This document shows, one piece after another, positions 54,007 to 61,109 of a stretch of 64,000 nt of DNA. The position numbers and the translations under genes are program-made. Source of the stretch: Parenemella sanctibonifatiensis. GTDB taxonomy: Bacteria; Actinomycetota; Actinomycetes; Propionibacteriales; Propionibacteriaceae. The notes below the pieces were generated by a model. The model made no database searches. It saw only the letters and a list, made by a program, of their open reading frames with translations, and was not told the DNA's origin. The stretch spans positions 1 through 64,000 of the forward strand of contig NZ_NMVJ01000006.1 of assembly GCF_002250565.1 (NCBI RefSeq), written 5' to 3'. The stretch's first letter is position 1, and each line of letters starts with the position of its first letter.

Positions 54007-54071
54007 CGCCTTGGGTGAACGTCTGGCAATCTGTTGTCCACGGAATTCCGCGCTGAAACGGAGGTTGTGTG

Positions 54072-54500
54072 GTGACGACGGCAGGTGCCGGGGAGAGTTC
54101 CTCGGGCGTCGCGAAGATGGGGCTCTCGGAGGGCCAGATCGTCCAGGAGATCGGCTGGTACAGCGATGTGGACGAGGACTTGCGGCACGACATCATGGAT
54201 GAGGTCGATGCCGACCTGCTGGAGGACCCGCTCGAAGCCGTGGACGTCGTGCTGCTGTGGTGGCGGGAGGACGACGGTGACGTCGTCGACGGTCTGCTGG
54301 AGTCGCTGCGGTCGTTGTCCGACACCGGCGTGGTCTGGTTGCTGACACCCAAGATCGGCACCGAGGGCTATGTCGACCCGGCCGACATTGCGGAGGCCGC
54401 CTCGACCGCAGGTCTGTCCCTGACCTCCACCGAATCGGTCTCCTCGGGTTGGACAGCGACCAAGTTGGTACGCCCGAAGTCGGGCCGCAAGAACGGATGA
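54072..54500 (+). CDS. DUF3052 protein
   Basis: A 142-aa protein with the actinobacterial DUF3052 marks: MGLSEGQIVQEIGWYSDVDE, LEAVDVVLLWWREDDGD, WLLTPKIGTEGYVDPADIAE and GWTATKLVRPKSG. Function unknown. Genes of this family lie directly beside aceE and ahpE in mycobacteria, as here. GTG at 54072 was chosen because GGAGG (54060-54064) is 7 bases upstream; another GTG is one codon earlier. It overlaps the next gene by four bases. Confidence 0.9.
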   Translation: MTTAGAGESSSGVAKMGLSEGQIVQEIGWYSDVDEDLRHDIMDEVDADLLEDPLEAVDVVLLWWREDDGDVVDGLLESLRSLSDTGVVWLLTPKIGTEGYVDPADIAEAASTAGLSLTSTESVSSGWTATKLVRPKSGRKNG

Positions 54501-54928
54501 CCGCCAGCCGGTTGAGGCTGCGGGACCACCACGGCGTACCGGTCAGTTGGCCGCCGCCGGGGCCCACTGTGGTGGTGGCGGTGCCGTACGCCTTCACCGA
54601 CGTTTGTGCCAGTGAGCTGGATGCCCTGGACGCGGCGCTGCCCGAGTTGGAGGCGGCTGGCGTGACGGCGTACGGCCTCAGTTGCGATGCGCCCTACAGC
54701 CAACGCGCCTGGGCCGAGCAACGTGGCTGGCGACTGGAACTCATCAGTGACCACTGGCCGCACGGGGCGCTGAGCCGCGAGCTCGGATGGTTCGACGAGG
54801 ACCGTGGCTGTGCAGTGCGGGGGAGTGCGTACGCCGACCGAGGCACGGTGGTGTGGAACGAGACCTCAGCTGACCACCGGGACATCGGTGGCCTGGTCCG
54901 TCGGGTGCTGGCGGCTCGAGTCGGGTGA
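54497..54928 (+). CDS. AhpE-like peroxiredoxin
   Basis: A 143-aa thioredoxin-fold protein of the AhpC/TSA group. The peroxidatic cysteine is in AFTDVCASELDAL; the usual Pro and Thr before it are replaced in part (FTDVC in place of FTPVC). GLSCDAPYSQRAWAEQ and DEDRGCAVRGSAYADRG match the one-cysteine AhpE type. It should reduce peroxides using mycothiol or mycoredoxin. ATG overlaps the DUF3052 stop; the same pair follows aceE in mycobacteria. Its last 63 bases overlap the convergent GT87 gene. Confidence 0.85.
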   Translation: MTASRLRLRDHHGVPVSWPPPGPTVVVAVPYAFTDVCASELDALDAALPELEAAGVTAYGLSCDAPYSQRAWAEQRGWRLELISDHWPHGALSRELGWFDEDRGCAVRGSAYADRGTVVWNETSADHRDIGGLVRRVLAARVG

Positions 54929-56164
54929 ATCACCACCGTCGGCGGATGGGCTGACCGGCCTGCGTAGGCCGTCGGCAGCCAGCACCAACACGACCACCCC
55001 GAGTATCGCCGTGAGCCCGGACACAAGGAGCTGGAAGGCTGAATAGCCGACCTCGATGAAGGCACCGGGCGTTTGTGGCAGTGCCGACCAGGGGGTGAAC
55101 GCAGCCCAGCCGCACCACGCCAGGCCGACCCAGCGCAGCACCGGCCAGGTGCCGGGTCGCAGCAGTGCCACGGCCAGCGGCACAAACCAGACCAGGTGGT
55201 GATTCCAGGCGATCGGGTTGACCAGCGTTGAGCCCAGGCCGAGCACCACGATTGCCATCAGTTGCTCCCCGCGCTGCCACAGCCCACGCCCCAACCAAGC
55301 CGTCCAGACGGCGACCAATAGGCAGACCAGTAGGCCGCCCGCCAGTGCGGCGGTGCCGAAGCCGAACATCCGGTGGACCAGGCTGAGGATGGACTGGTTG
55401 AACAGCCAGCCATTGGCATCAGGGTTGGAGCCGGAGTCGCCTCGGGTCAACTGGGACCAGTAGTGCCACGAACTCCGCGGGGCGGCGATGAAACCGATCA
55501 CCATGGTGGCCAGCGTGGCGACCGCGCCGGTGATCGCGATTCGCCAGCGCCCCGCCCAGGCCAGGGCCACCAGGAAGAGTCCGGGGGTGAGTTTGATGCC
55601 GGTCATCACCCCGGTCCAGGCACCGGTCGGCAGCAGTCGAGGGAGCCGGATCTTGTCCAGCAGTCGCGGCCCGGGCACCAGCTCGACGACGATCGCGGCC
55701 ATGATCACAACGCCGAGCTGGCCCAGCACCAGGACTTGCTGAAAAGGGGTGGTGAACAGGATGGTCAGCGTCCCCGCGAGGCTCAGTTTCCAGCCCGTCA
55801 GGCCGAGGCGGTGCAGCACCACCAGCAGGCTGACCACGGTGACGATGACCCACACGGCACTCGCTGCGACCGCAGGGATCGCCCCGAGCGGCACCGACAG
55901 CAAGGCTGCGAAGGGCGGATAGATGTAGGGGAACTCGACCCCGGTGACGTAGAGGAACTCCCCGGACAACAGCCGATGTGCGGCCTCTCGGTAGACCGCC
56001 AGGTCCTCCATGTTGGGACGCCAGGGCCACAGCGAGGTGCCGGTCATGTGAGCGATCGGGACATGGAAACCTACGATCAGCGGCGCCAGCGCGATCAGAA
56101 AGCCACGCGCCAGGTGTGACACCACCGACGCGGTGCGATCGGCGCGGTCAGTTTCAGGACTCAC
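54866..56164 (-). CDS. GT87-type membrane glycosyltransferase (DUF2029), second copy
   Basis: A 432-aa protein with about ten transmembrane helices. It matches the copy at 30927-32177 along its length: DLAVYREAAHRLLSGEFLYV, FPYIYPPFAALLSVPLG, GIKLTPGLFLVALAW and NPIAWNHHLVWFVPLAVALL. Likely a polyprenyl-phosphate-sugar-dependent transferase of the cell envelope. The GTG start at 56164 was chosen because minus-strand TAAACT ends 8 bases before it. The C-terminal tail overlaps the peroxiredoxin gene. Confidence 0.85.
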   Translation of the reverse strand: MSPETDRADRTASVVSHLARGFLIALAPLIVGFHVPIAHMTGTSLWPWRPNMEDLAVYREAAHRLLSGEFLYVTGVEFPYIYPPFAALLSVPLGAIPAVAASAVWVIVTVVSLLVVLHRLGLTGWKLSLAGTLTILFTTPFQQVLVLGQLGVVIMAAIVVELVPGPRLLDKIRLPRLLPTGAWTGVMTGIKLTPGLFLVALAWAGRWRIAITGAVATLATMVIGFIAAPRSSWHYWSQLTRGDSGSNPDANGWLFNQSILSLVHRMFGFGTAALAGGLLVCLLVAVWTAWLGRGLWQRGEQLMAIVVLGLGSTLVNPIAWNHHLVWFVPLAVALLRPGTWPVLRWVGLAWCGWAAFTPWSALPQTPGAFIEVGYSAFQLLVSGLTAILGVVVLVLAADGLRRPVSPSADGGDSPDSSRQHPTDQATDVPVVS

Positions 56165-56172
56165 GTCGGTCG

Positions 56173-56178
56173 AGTTTA
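56173..56178 (-). promoter_or_regulatory. -10 box, leaderless type, for the second GT87 gene
   Basis: Minus-strand TAAACT lies 8 bases before the GTG start. Confidence 0.5.
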
Positions 56179-56197
56179 GGCCAGCCGCCCGGAGGCG

Positions 56198-56232
56198 TAT
56201 GATGCTAGTTGTATCAACCAACCAATTGTTGG
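56198..56232. promoter_or_regulatory. Operator-like dyads in the MFS exporter promoter
   Basis: TATGAT (56198-56203) is a possible -10. Behind it come GTTG-TAT-CAAC (56208-56218) and CCAA...TTGG around the palindrome CAATTG (56218-56232). This AT-rich patch is unlike its surroundings and fits a MarR- or TetR-type operator for a drug-exporter gene. Confidence 0.45.
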
Positions 56233-56323
56233 CCCGTGAACGGTGCGGGGCAGCGGATCACCGTTGCCGCACCGGATCCGGCCCGGTCAACAGTTCAGCA
56301 GGACAGATAGGTGGCCTCCGTCA

Positions 56324-58081
56324 ATGACCTCATCCTCTCGGGGCGAAGCTGTGTCGCGATCGACGACTGATCCGGCACCCTCGGCCGACGGCGAGTTCAC
56401 CGGACTTGGCCCCACCGGGATGCGGGTGTTCATCGGCCTGATGCTGGGTATGTTTGTCGCCTCGATCAGCCAGACCATCGTCGCTCCGGCAATGCCGCGC
56501 ATCGTGGCTGAGCTGGGCGGCATGGAGCACTACTCTTGGCTCGCCACCGCAGCCATGATGATGTCGGCGGTCACCGTGCCGGTCGCAGGCAAGCTGTCCG
56601 ACATCTACGGCCGACGCACGTTCTTCCTCGGGGGCGTGGCCATCTTCATGCTGGGCTCGGTGATCTGCGGCATCTCGCTGGACTTCTGGATGCTGGTCGC
56701 TGGCCGAGCCGTCCAGGGCTTGGGCATGGGTGTGGTGATGCCGCTGTCGCAGACGATCATCGGCGACATCATCCCGCCCCGGCAGCGCGGGAAGTACCAG
56801 GGCTGGATGGGAGCCGTCTTCGGTGTCAGCTCGGTTGCCGGTCCGCTGCTGGGCGGGTTCATCACCGACAACCTGCACTGGCGGGCGCTGTTCTTCGTGA
56901 CCCTGCCGATCGGTCTGATCGCATTCCTTTTCATTGCCCGCTTCCTGAACCTGCCGCACACGCCGCGCAAGGCAAAGATCGATTGGCTCGGCATCGGGCT
57001 GCTCGCCGTGACCCTGGTGGTGCTGTTGCTGGCGACCTCCTGGGGTGGCACCACCTACCCGTGGAGTTCGCCGGCCATCATCACGATGTACGCCGTCGGC
57101 GCCATTGGGGTGACGGCCTTCATCCTCGTCGAGCGTCGGGCCGAGGAACCGGTGATCCCGCTGCGCCTGTTCAAGATCCGCACCATCGCGTTGGCGATCC
57201 CGGCCAGCTTCCTGATCGCGGTGGCAATGTTCGGGGCCATCTTCTACGTGCCGGTCTATGTCCAGGCCGTGATGCAGGTGAGCGCCACGGAGTCGGGCCT
57301 GATCACCATGCCAATGATGATCGCGATGGTCCTGACCGGCATCGTGATCGGCAACCTGATCAGTCGCACCGGTCAGTACAAGCCCTTCATGCTCGGCGGC
57401 ATCGTCCTGATGCTGGGGGCGGTCACGATCCTGGGCACCTTGGCGTACGGGGACTCGCCGCTGAAGGTGGTAGCGGCGATGCTGGTCTTTGGCCTCGGGC
57501 TGGGGGGCTGCATGCAGCCTTTCCTGCTGGTGGTCCAGAACGTGGTTGCCCCCAGTGAACTGGGCGTCGGCACCGCGGCCGTCCAGTTCTTCCGCAATGT
57601 CGGCTCAACCGTCGGCGTCGCCGTGCTGGGCACCGTGATGACCACCTCGGTCGCACCGGCGGTGCTGCGGCACTTGCCACCGGGGGCGGACCCGAGCGCT
57701 GCCGAGGGCCTCGACGCCGGCGCCGTGCTGGATCCGAGCGTGCTCAGCGCGTTGCCGGGCCCGGTGGCCGAAGCGGTCCGGATGGGCGTGGCAGATGCGC
57801 TGCACACCGTCTTCCTGACGGTGGCGCCGGCGCTGGTGATCGCCCTGATCCTGACCGCCTTCATCCCGCACGTCACCCTGCGCGACAAGCTCTACCTGAA
57901 GGTCGAGTCCGAGAAGCCCGAGGGCGCATCGGCTGACGGCCATCCCACCCCGGCAGCCATTGCTGATGCCGCCGCGGCTGCCGCGCCGGTCGATGGCACC
58001 CTCAGGCCGAGTAGCGACCCCGGCGCCCCGGCTGGTCGCGGGCCTGCGACAGGCGCTTCTGGTGCAGAAGGATCCGCCTGA
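56324..58081 (+). CDS. MFS drug exporter, DHA2 (EmrB/QacA) family
   Basis: A 585-aa proton antiporter with 14 predicted transmembrane helices. Visible marks are motif A KLSDIYGRRTFFLGG, motif B/C-type LVAGRAVQGLGMGVVMPLSQ and FGVSSVAGPLLGGFITDNLHWR, all typical of DHA2 exporters that move drugs or metabolites. The C-terminal 70 residues are a polar Ala/Pro-rich tail. The ATG has no clear ribosome site; a GTG nine codons downstream is possible. Its end overlaps the small membrane-protein gene by 80 bases. Confidence 0.93.
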   Translation: MTSSSRGEAVSRSTTDPAPSADGEFTGLGPTGMRVFIGLMLGMFVASISQTIVAPAMPRIVAELGGMEHYSWLATAAMMMSAVTVPVAGKLSDIYGRRTFFLGGVAIFMLGSVICGISLDFWMLVAGRAVQGLGMGVVMPLSQTIIGDIIPPRQRGKYQGWMGAVFGVSSVAGPLLGGFITDNLHWRALFFVTLPIGLIAFLFIARFLNLPHTPRKAKIDWLGIGLLAVTLVVLLLATSWGGTTYPWSSPAIITMYAVGAIGVTAFILVERRAEEPVIPLRLFKIRTIALAIPASFLIAVAMFGAIFYVPVYVQAVMQVSATESGLITMPMMIAMVLTGIVIGNLISRTGQYKPFMLGGIVLMLGAVTILGTLAYGDSPLKVVAAMLVFGLGLGGCMQPFLLVVQNVVAPSELGVGTAAVQFFRNVGSTVGVAVLGTVMTTSVAPAVLRHLPPGADPSAAEGLDAGAVLDPSVLSALPGPVAEAVRMGVADALHTVFLTVAPALVIALILTAFIPHVTLRDKLYLKVESEKPEGASADGHPTPAAIADAAAAAAPVDGTLRPSSDPGAPAGRGPATGASGAEGSA

Positions 58082-58295
58082 CCACCACCGCGCCACCCGT
58101 CAGCGTGACGACGGCAATCAGGATCAGCCCCGTGTTCTCGCTGATGACTTGGGCGACGAAGGTCGCCATCACCAGCACGGCCAACAGGGCCCCCATGATC
58201 GTGGAGTAGGCGATGAAGAACCGGGTCATCTCCTGCTGGGCGTCCCTGTTGGCCGCCGCGGTCCGGGCTCGGGTCCGCTGCTCGTCGCTGCTCAT
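58002..58295 (-). CDS. Small membrane protein with two helices
   Basis: A 97-aa protein: a charged N-terminus (about 22 residues), a helix at 26-50 (FIAYSTIMGALLAVLVMATF), a second at 54-72 and an Arg-rich tail. No known family. It lies tail-to-tail with the MFS gene, overlapping 80 bases, so one of the two C-termini has drifted. Separated from the acyl-CoA oxidase gene by 22 bases; it could be in an operon with it. Confidence 0.6.
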   Translation of the reverse strand: MSSDEQRTRARTAAANRDAQQEMTRFFIAYSTIMGALLAVLVMATFVAQVISENTGLILIAVVTLTGGAVVVRRILLHQKRLSQARDQPGRRGRYSA

Positions 58296-58317
58296 GTCGG
58301 CAGGCTAGTGGGTCGAG

Positions 58318-60321
58318 TCAGTCGCTCAGCATCTCGGCCTTCAGCCACGCTTCGGGAATCCCGAAACCGTCGATCAGGACGCCCAACTGGGCGCTGGTCT
58401 GCTGCGAGAGCCGATTGACCTCGGCCACGACATGCTTGGCGCGTTCCCCGCTCATCCGCCCCCGCTCCAGATACCAGGCGCGATGCTCCTCGATGGTGGA
58501 CAGCGCGTAGAGGTCACACAGCTGGCCGAGCAGGTCCCTGGCGGGACCCTCTGGAGTGGCGTCGACCCCGTCGGCGAAGGCCTCCAACACCAGCCGCTCG
58601 ACATGCGCCTGGGCGGTGGCGAGCAGGTGGTCCTGACCGTCGTTGAAGACCTCGAAGGCGTCGACGTCGGGTCGCTGCGCCCGGCGCATCCGCATTCCCA
58701 AGGTCTCCAGCATCCGGGTCTCGCGCTCGGTGAACAGGCGCAACTGCTCGGCGCGAACGGTGATGGCGTGGGTGCCGGGCCACAGTTCGCGCGCCCGTTG
58801 GGTGGCGCCGCGAAGGCTGGTGGCATCCACCACGGTGTCGGCAACCAGGCCGGAGGCCCAGCGCACCGTCTCCCTGGTGTCCATGCCTTGGAAGCTCTGC
58901 CGGAAGGCGGTCAGCAAGGTCTTGCCGACCAGTTGCAGCAGGACGGTGTTGTCGCCCTCGAACGTGGTGAACACGTCGGTGTCGGCCTTGAGCTGGGTGA
59001 GGCGGTTGGCCCACATGTAGCCCGCGCCGCCGCAGGCCTCGCGGCACATCTGGATCGTCTGGGTGGCGTTGGTGGTCGTGTACGCCTTGACGGCCGCAGC
59101 CAGGGTCTCCAGTGAGCGCTGGCGATCCTCGTCGACCACGGTGGCGCTCTGCACCGCGTCGAGTTCTTCGGTGAGCTGATTCTGCATGAACATCAGCGCG
59201 TACGCCCGGGCCATCGCCGGCATCAGCTTGCGCTGGTGGGCGCGGTAGTTGATCAGCAGCATCTCGCCGTCGCCGTCGCTGCCGTCGCCGAACTGGCGCC
59301 GCTTGAGGGCGTACCGACCGGCGATCGCCAGGGCGCTGCGGGTGGCGGCACCGGCAGCGCCGGCGACTGAGACCCGACCGCGGACCAGGGTGCCCAGCAT
59401 CGTGAAGAATCGACGGTTCCGGCTCTCGATGGGGCTGGTGTAGGTGCCGTTCTCGTCGATGTCGCCGAACCGACCCAGCAGGTTGGTGCGGGGCACGCGG
59501 ACCTGGTCGAAGACGATGCGGCCGTTGTCGACGCCGAGCAGTCCACCCTTGGCGCCGCAGTCCGACAGGGTGATGCCGGGCAGTGCCTCGCCTGTCTCAT
59601 CGCGCAGCGGCACCAGGACGCAGTGCACGCCATGGTCCTCGCCGGCCACCACAAGCTGGGCGAAGACCGCTGCCATCCGGGCCGACTCAGCGGCGCCGCC
59701 GATGAAGTCCTTGCGACTGGTCGGCGTGGGGGAGTGCACCACGATCTCATCGGTGTCGGGGTCGTAGGTGGCGGTGGTCTCGATGGACTGCACGTCGGAC
59801 CCGTGCCCGGTCTCGGTCATCGCGAAGCAGCCCAGTAGCGGCTGCTCCGCCATGATCGCCGTCATGATGTCGTGGTGACGTTCGAGGCCGAGGTTGGACA
59901 CCGCGCCACCGAACAGGCCCCATTGGACACCCGCCTTCACCATCAGGGACAGGTCGGCGTGGCCGTAGGTCTCAAAGGCGGTGACGCAACCACCGACATC
60001 GTCGGTGCCGCCCTGGTCGACCCGGTAACCAGCCTGGACGTGACCGAACTGCAGCAGCTTGGGCAACTGCTCGCTGACCAGGTCACGGTGGCCGCGGATG
60101 TCCAGGAGTTCTTCAGGCAGCGGCAGCAACTCAGCGCCCTCGCGGAGCTCCTCGCGGACATGGCGCCAGCGCCCGCCGACGGCCTCCTGCAGGGCTTCGG
60201 CGGTGACCGCTGACGGCGCTGCGCTGCTGGCAGCGGCACTGGTGTCAGACGTGGTCGGTGTGTCGGTGCGGCTGTGGTCGGCGGTCTGGGACCTGCGATC
60301 GGTCGGCGTTGACGTGGTCAT
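58318..60321 (-). CDS. Acyl-CoA oxidase/dehydrogenase, internal start
   Basis: Alternative product of the fused frame: 667 aa from the internal ATG at 60321. The first 60 residues are Ser/Thr-rich, then the flavoprotein begins. Length and C-terminal extension match acyl-CoA oxidases (about 650-700 aa) better than classical acyl-CoA dehydrogenases (about 380-600 aa). Oxidases of this type oxidise acyl-CoA to enoyl-CoA and give electrons to oxygen or a flavoprotein; which applies cannot be told. It would supply the first step of the module completed by the divergent thiolase, reductase and dehydratase genes. Confidence 0.8.
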   Translation of the reverse strand: MTTSTPTDRRSQTADHSRTDTPTTSDTSAAASSAAPSAVTAEALQEAVGGRWRHVREELREGAELLPLPEELLDIRGHRDLVSEQLPKLLQFGHVQAGYRVDQGGTDDVGGCVTAFETYGHADLSLMVKAGVQWGLFGGAVSNLGLERHHDIMTAIMAEQPLLGCFAMTETGHGSDVQSIETTATYDPDTDEIVVHSPTPTSRKDFIGGAAESARMAAVFAQLVVAGEDHGVHCVLVPLRDETGEALPGITLSDCGAKGGLLGVDNGRIVFDQVRVPRTNLLGRFGDIDENGTYTSPIESRNRRFFTMLGTLVRGRVSVAGAAGAATRSALAIAGRYALKRRQFGDGSDGDGEMLLINYRAHQRKLMPAMARAYALMFMQNQLTEELDAVQSATVVDEDRQRSLETLAAAVKAYTTTNATQTIQMCREACGGAGYMWANRLTQLKADTDVFTTFEGDNTVLLQLVGKTLLTAFRQSFQGMDTRETVRWASGLVADTVVDATSLRGATQRARELWPGTHAITVRAEQLRLFTERETRMLETLGMRMRRAQRPDVDAFEVFNDGQDHLLATAQAHVERLVLEAFADGVDATPEGPARDLLGQLCDLYALSTIEEHRAWYLERGRMSGERAKHVVAEVNRLSQQTSAQLGVLIDGFGIPEAWLKAEMLSD

Positions 60322-61011
60322 CTTGGATTCTCCTTGCTGCTGGTGTGAGATCGGGGTTCGTGGTTGGGGACGGCTGCGGTCCAGGTCGCCCAGGCCGCCC
60401 CAGATCAGGTCGGTCAGTTCAGCGGTCATCTCGGCTCGTTCGGGGCGGTCGGGGGAGGTGAGCCAGGCATCGGCGGCGGCCTGGATCGCGCCGACCATCG
60501 CGGTGGCCCAGCCGGTGACGGCGGGCGAAGTGGTCCAGCGGCCGAGCTGCTGGGCAATGATCGCGGCCGCTCGCCCCGAGATGTCGCCGACCTCGCGGCC
60601 GGCCACCGCGCTGTCGATCTGGGGCGGGCTGACGACGAAGCGGAAGACTTCCGAGTCGCTCTCGGCCAGCGCCAGGTAGCCGTCGGTGACAGACGAGATC
60701 AGGTCATGGACCGTGCCCTGGTCATCCATGGCCGACCGCAGCCGCCGGTCGATGCTGGCGGCGACCCGTTCGGTGACGGCTGCGTAGAGCCCGACCCGGT
60801 CGCCGAAATGGCGATAGATGGTGGGTTTGCGGGTGCCGGCCTCACGCGCGATGACGTCGATGCCGACTCCGGAGCCGTGCTTGCGGATGGCCGCGATGGT
60901 CGCGTCGACCAACTCGGCGCGGCGTTGCTCGTTGTGCTGCACCCAGCGCAGCGAGCGACCGTCCGCCGGCGTGGCGGAGGCCGAATCGGTGCTGCTTCGT
61001 TGCCGTGCCAT
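58318..61011 (-). CDS. TetR regulator fused in frame to acyl-CoA oxidase/dehydrogenase
   Basis: One open frame of 897 codons. Residues 1-230 are a TetR-type repressor: ATIAAIRKHGSGVGIDVIAR and TRKPTIYRHFGDRVGLYAAV form the DNA-binding helices, followed by a ligand domain to GLGDLDRSRP. Residues 231-897 are an acyl-CoA oxidase-like flavoprotein with FAMTETGHGSDVQSIETTAT, the DFIGGAAESARMAAVFAQL strand, DCGAKGGLLGVDNGRIVFDQ, and the acyl-oxidase C-terminal helical domains. No stop separates them. Codon 231 is ATG preceded by AAGGAG with an 8-base spacer, so the enzyme may also be made alone. Minus-strand TACTAT lies 6 bases before the regulator's ATG (leaderless). Confidence 0.85.
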   Translation of the reverse strand: MARQRSSTDSASATPADGRSLRWVQHNEQRRAELVDATIAAIRKHGSGVGIDVIAREAGTRKPTIYRHFGDRVGLYAAVTERVAASIDRRLRSAMDDQGTVHDLISSVTDGYLALAESDSEVFRFVVSPPQIDSAVAGREVGDISGRAAAIIAQQLGRWTTSPAVTGWATAMVGAIQAAADAWLTSPDRPERAEMTAELTDLIWGGLGDLDRSRPQPRTPISHQQQGESKMTTSTPTDRRSQTADHSRTDTPTTSDTSAAASSAAPSAVTAEALQEAVGGRWRHVREELREGAELLPLPEELLDIRGHRDLVSEQLPKLLQFGHVQAGYRVDQGGTDDVGGCVTAFETYGHADLSLMVKAGVQWGLFGGAVSNLGLERHHDIMTAIMAEQPLLGCFAMTETGHGSDVQSIETTATYDPDTDEIVVHSPTPTSRKDFIGGAAESARMAAVFAQLVVAGEDHGVHCVLVPLRDETGEALPGITLSDCGAKGGLLGVDNGRIVFDQVRVPRTNLLGRFGDIDENGTYTSPIESRNRRFFTMLGTLVRGRVSVAGAAGAATRSALAIAGRYALKRRQFGDGSDGDGEMLLINYRAHQRKLMPAMARAYALMFMQNQLTEELDAVQSATVVDEDRQRSLETLAAAVKAYTTTNATQTIQMCREACGGAGYMWANRLTQLKADTDVFTTFEGDNTVLLQLVGKTLLTAFRQSFQGMDTRETVRWASGLVADTVVDATSLRGATQRARELWPGTHAITVRAEQLRLFTERETRMLETLGMRMRRAQRPDVDAFEVFNDGQDHLLATAQAHVERLVLEAFADGVDATPEGPARDLLGQLCDLYALSTIEEHRAWYLERGRMSGERAKHVVAEVNRLSQQTSAQLGVLIDGFGIPEAWLKAEMLSD
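60330..60335 (-). promoter_or_regulatory. Internal ribosome binding site inside the fused frame
   Basis: Minus-strand AAGGAG sits 8 bases before the internal ATG, at the junction of the regulator and enzyme parts. It decides whether separate enzyme can be produced. Confidence 0.75.
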
Positions 61012-61021
61012 GAGGGGATAG

Positions 61022-61046
61022 TACCTGTTACCGCGAGTATCAGGTA
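61022..61046. promoter_or_regulatory. 25-bp TetR-type operator shared by two divergent promoters
   Basis: Arms TACCTGTTAC and GTATCAGGTA separated by CGCGA match at nine of ten positions. For the minus-strand regulator gene, TACCTG (-35) and TACTAT (-10, 61018-61023) flank 17 bases. For the plus-strand thiolase gene, TACCTG (61022-61027) and TAGTCT (-10, 61045-61050) flank 17 bases. A repressor bound here would block both. Confidence 0.75.
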
Positions 61047-61109
61047 GTCTTTCGGTCAGGTGGTCACCGAAATTCGCCGCCGGCTCGATCAAAGGAGACA
61101 GGGAAGCGC

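Noticed and set aside
51062-54361. A 1099-codon minus-strand open frame opposite aceE
   Set aside because: It mirrors a clear aceE frame, has no family motif, and long antisense frames are expected in GC-rich genes with G/C third positions.
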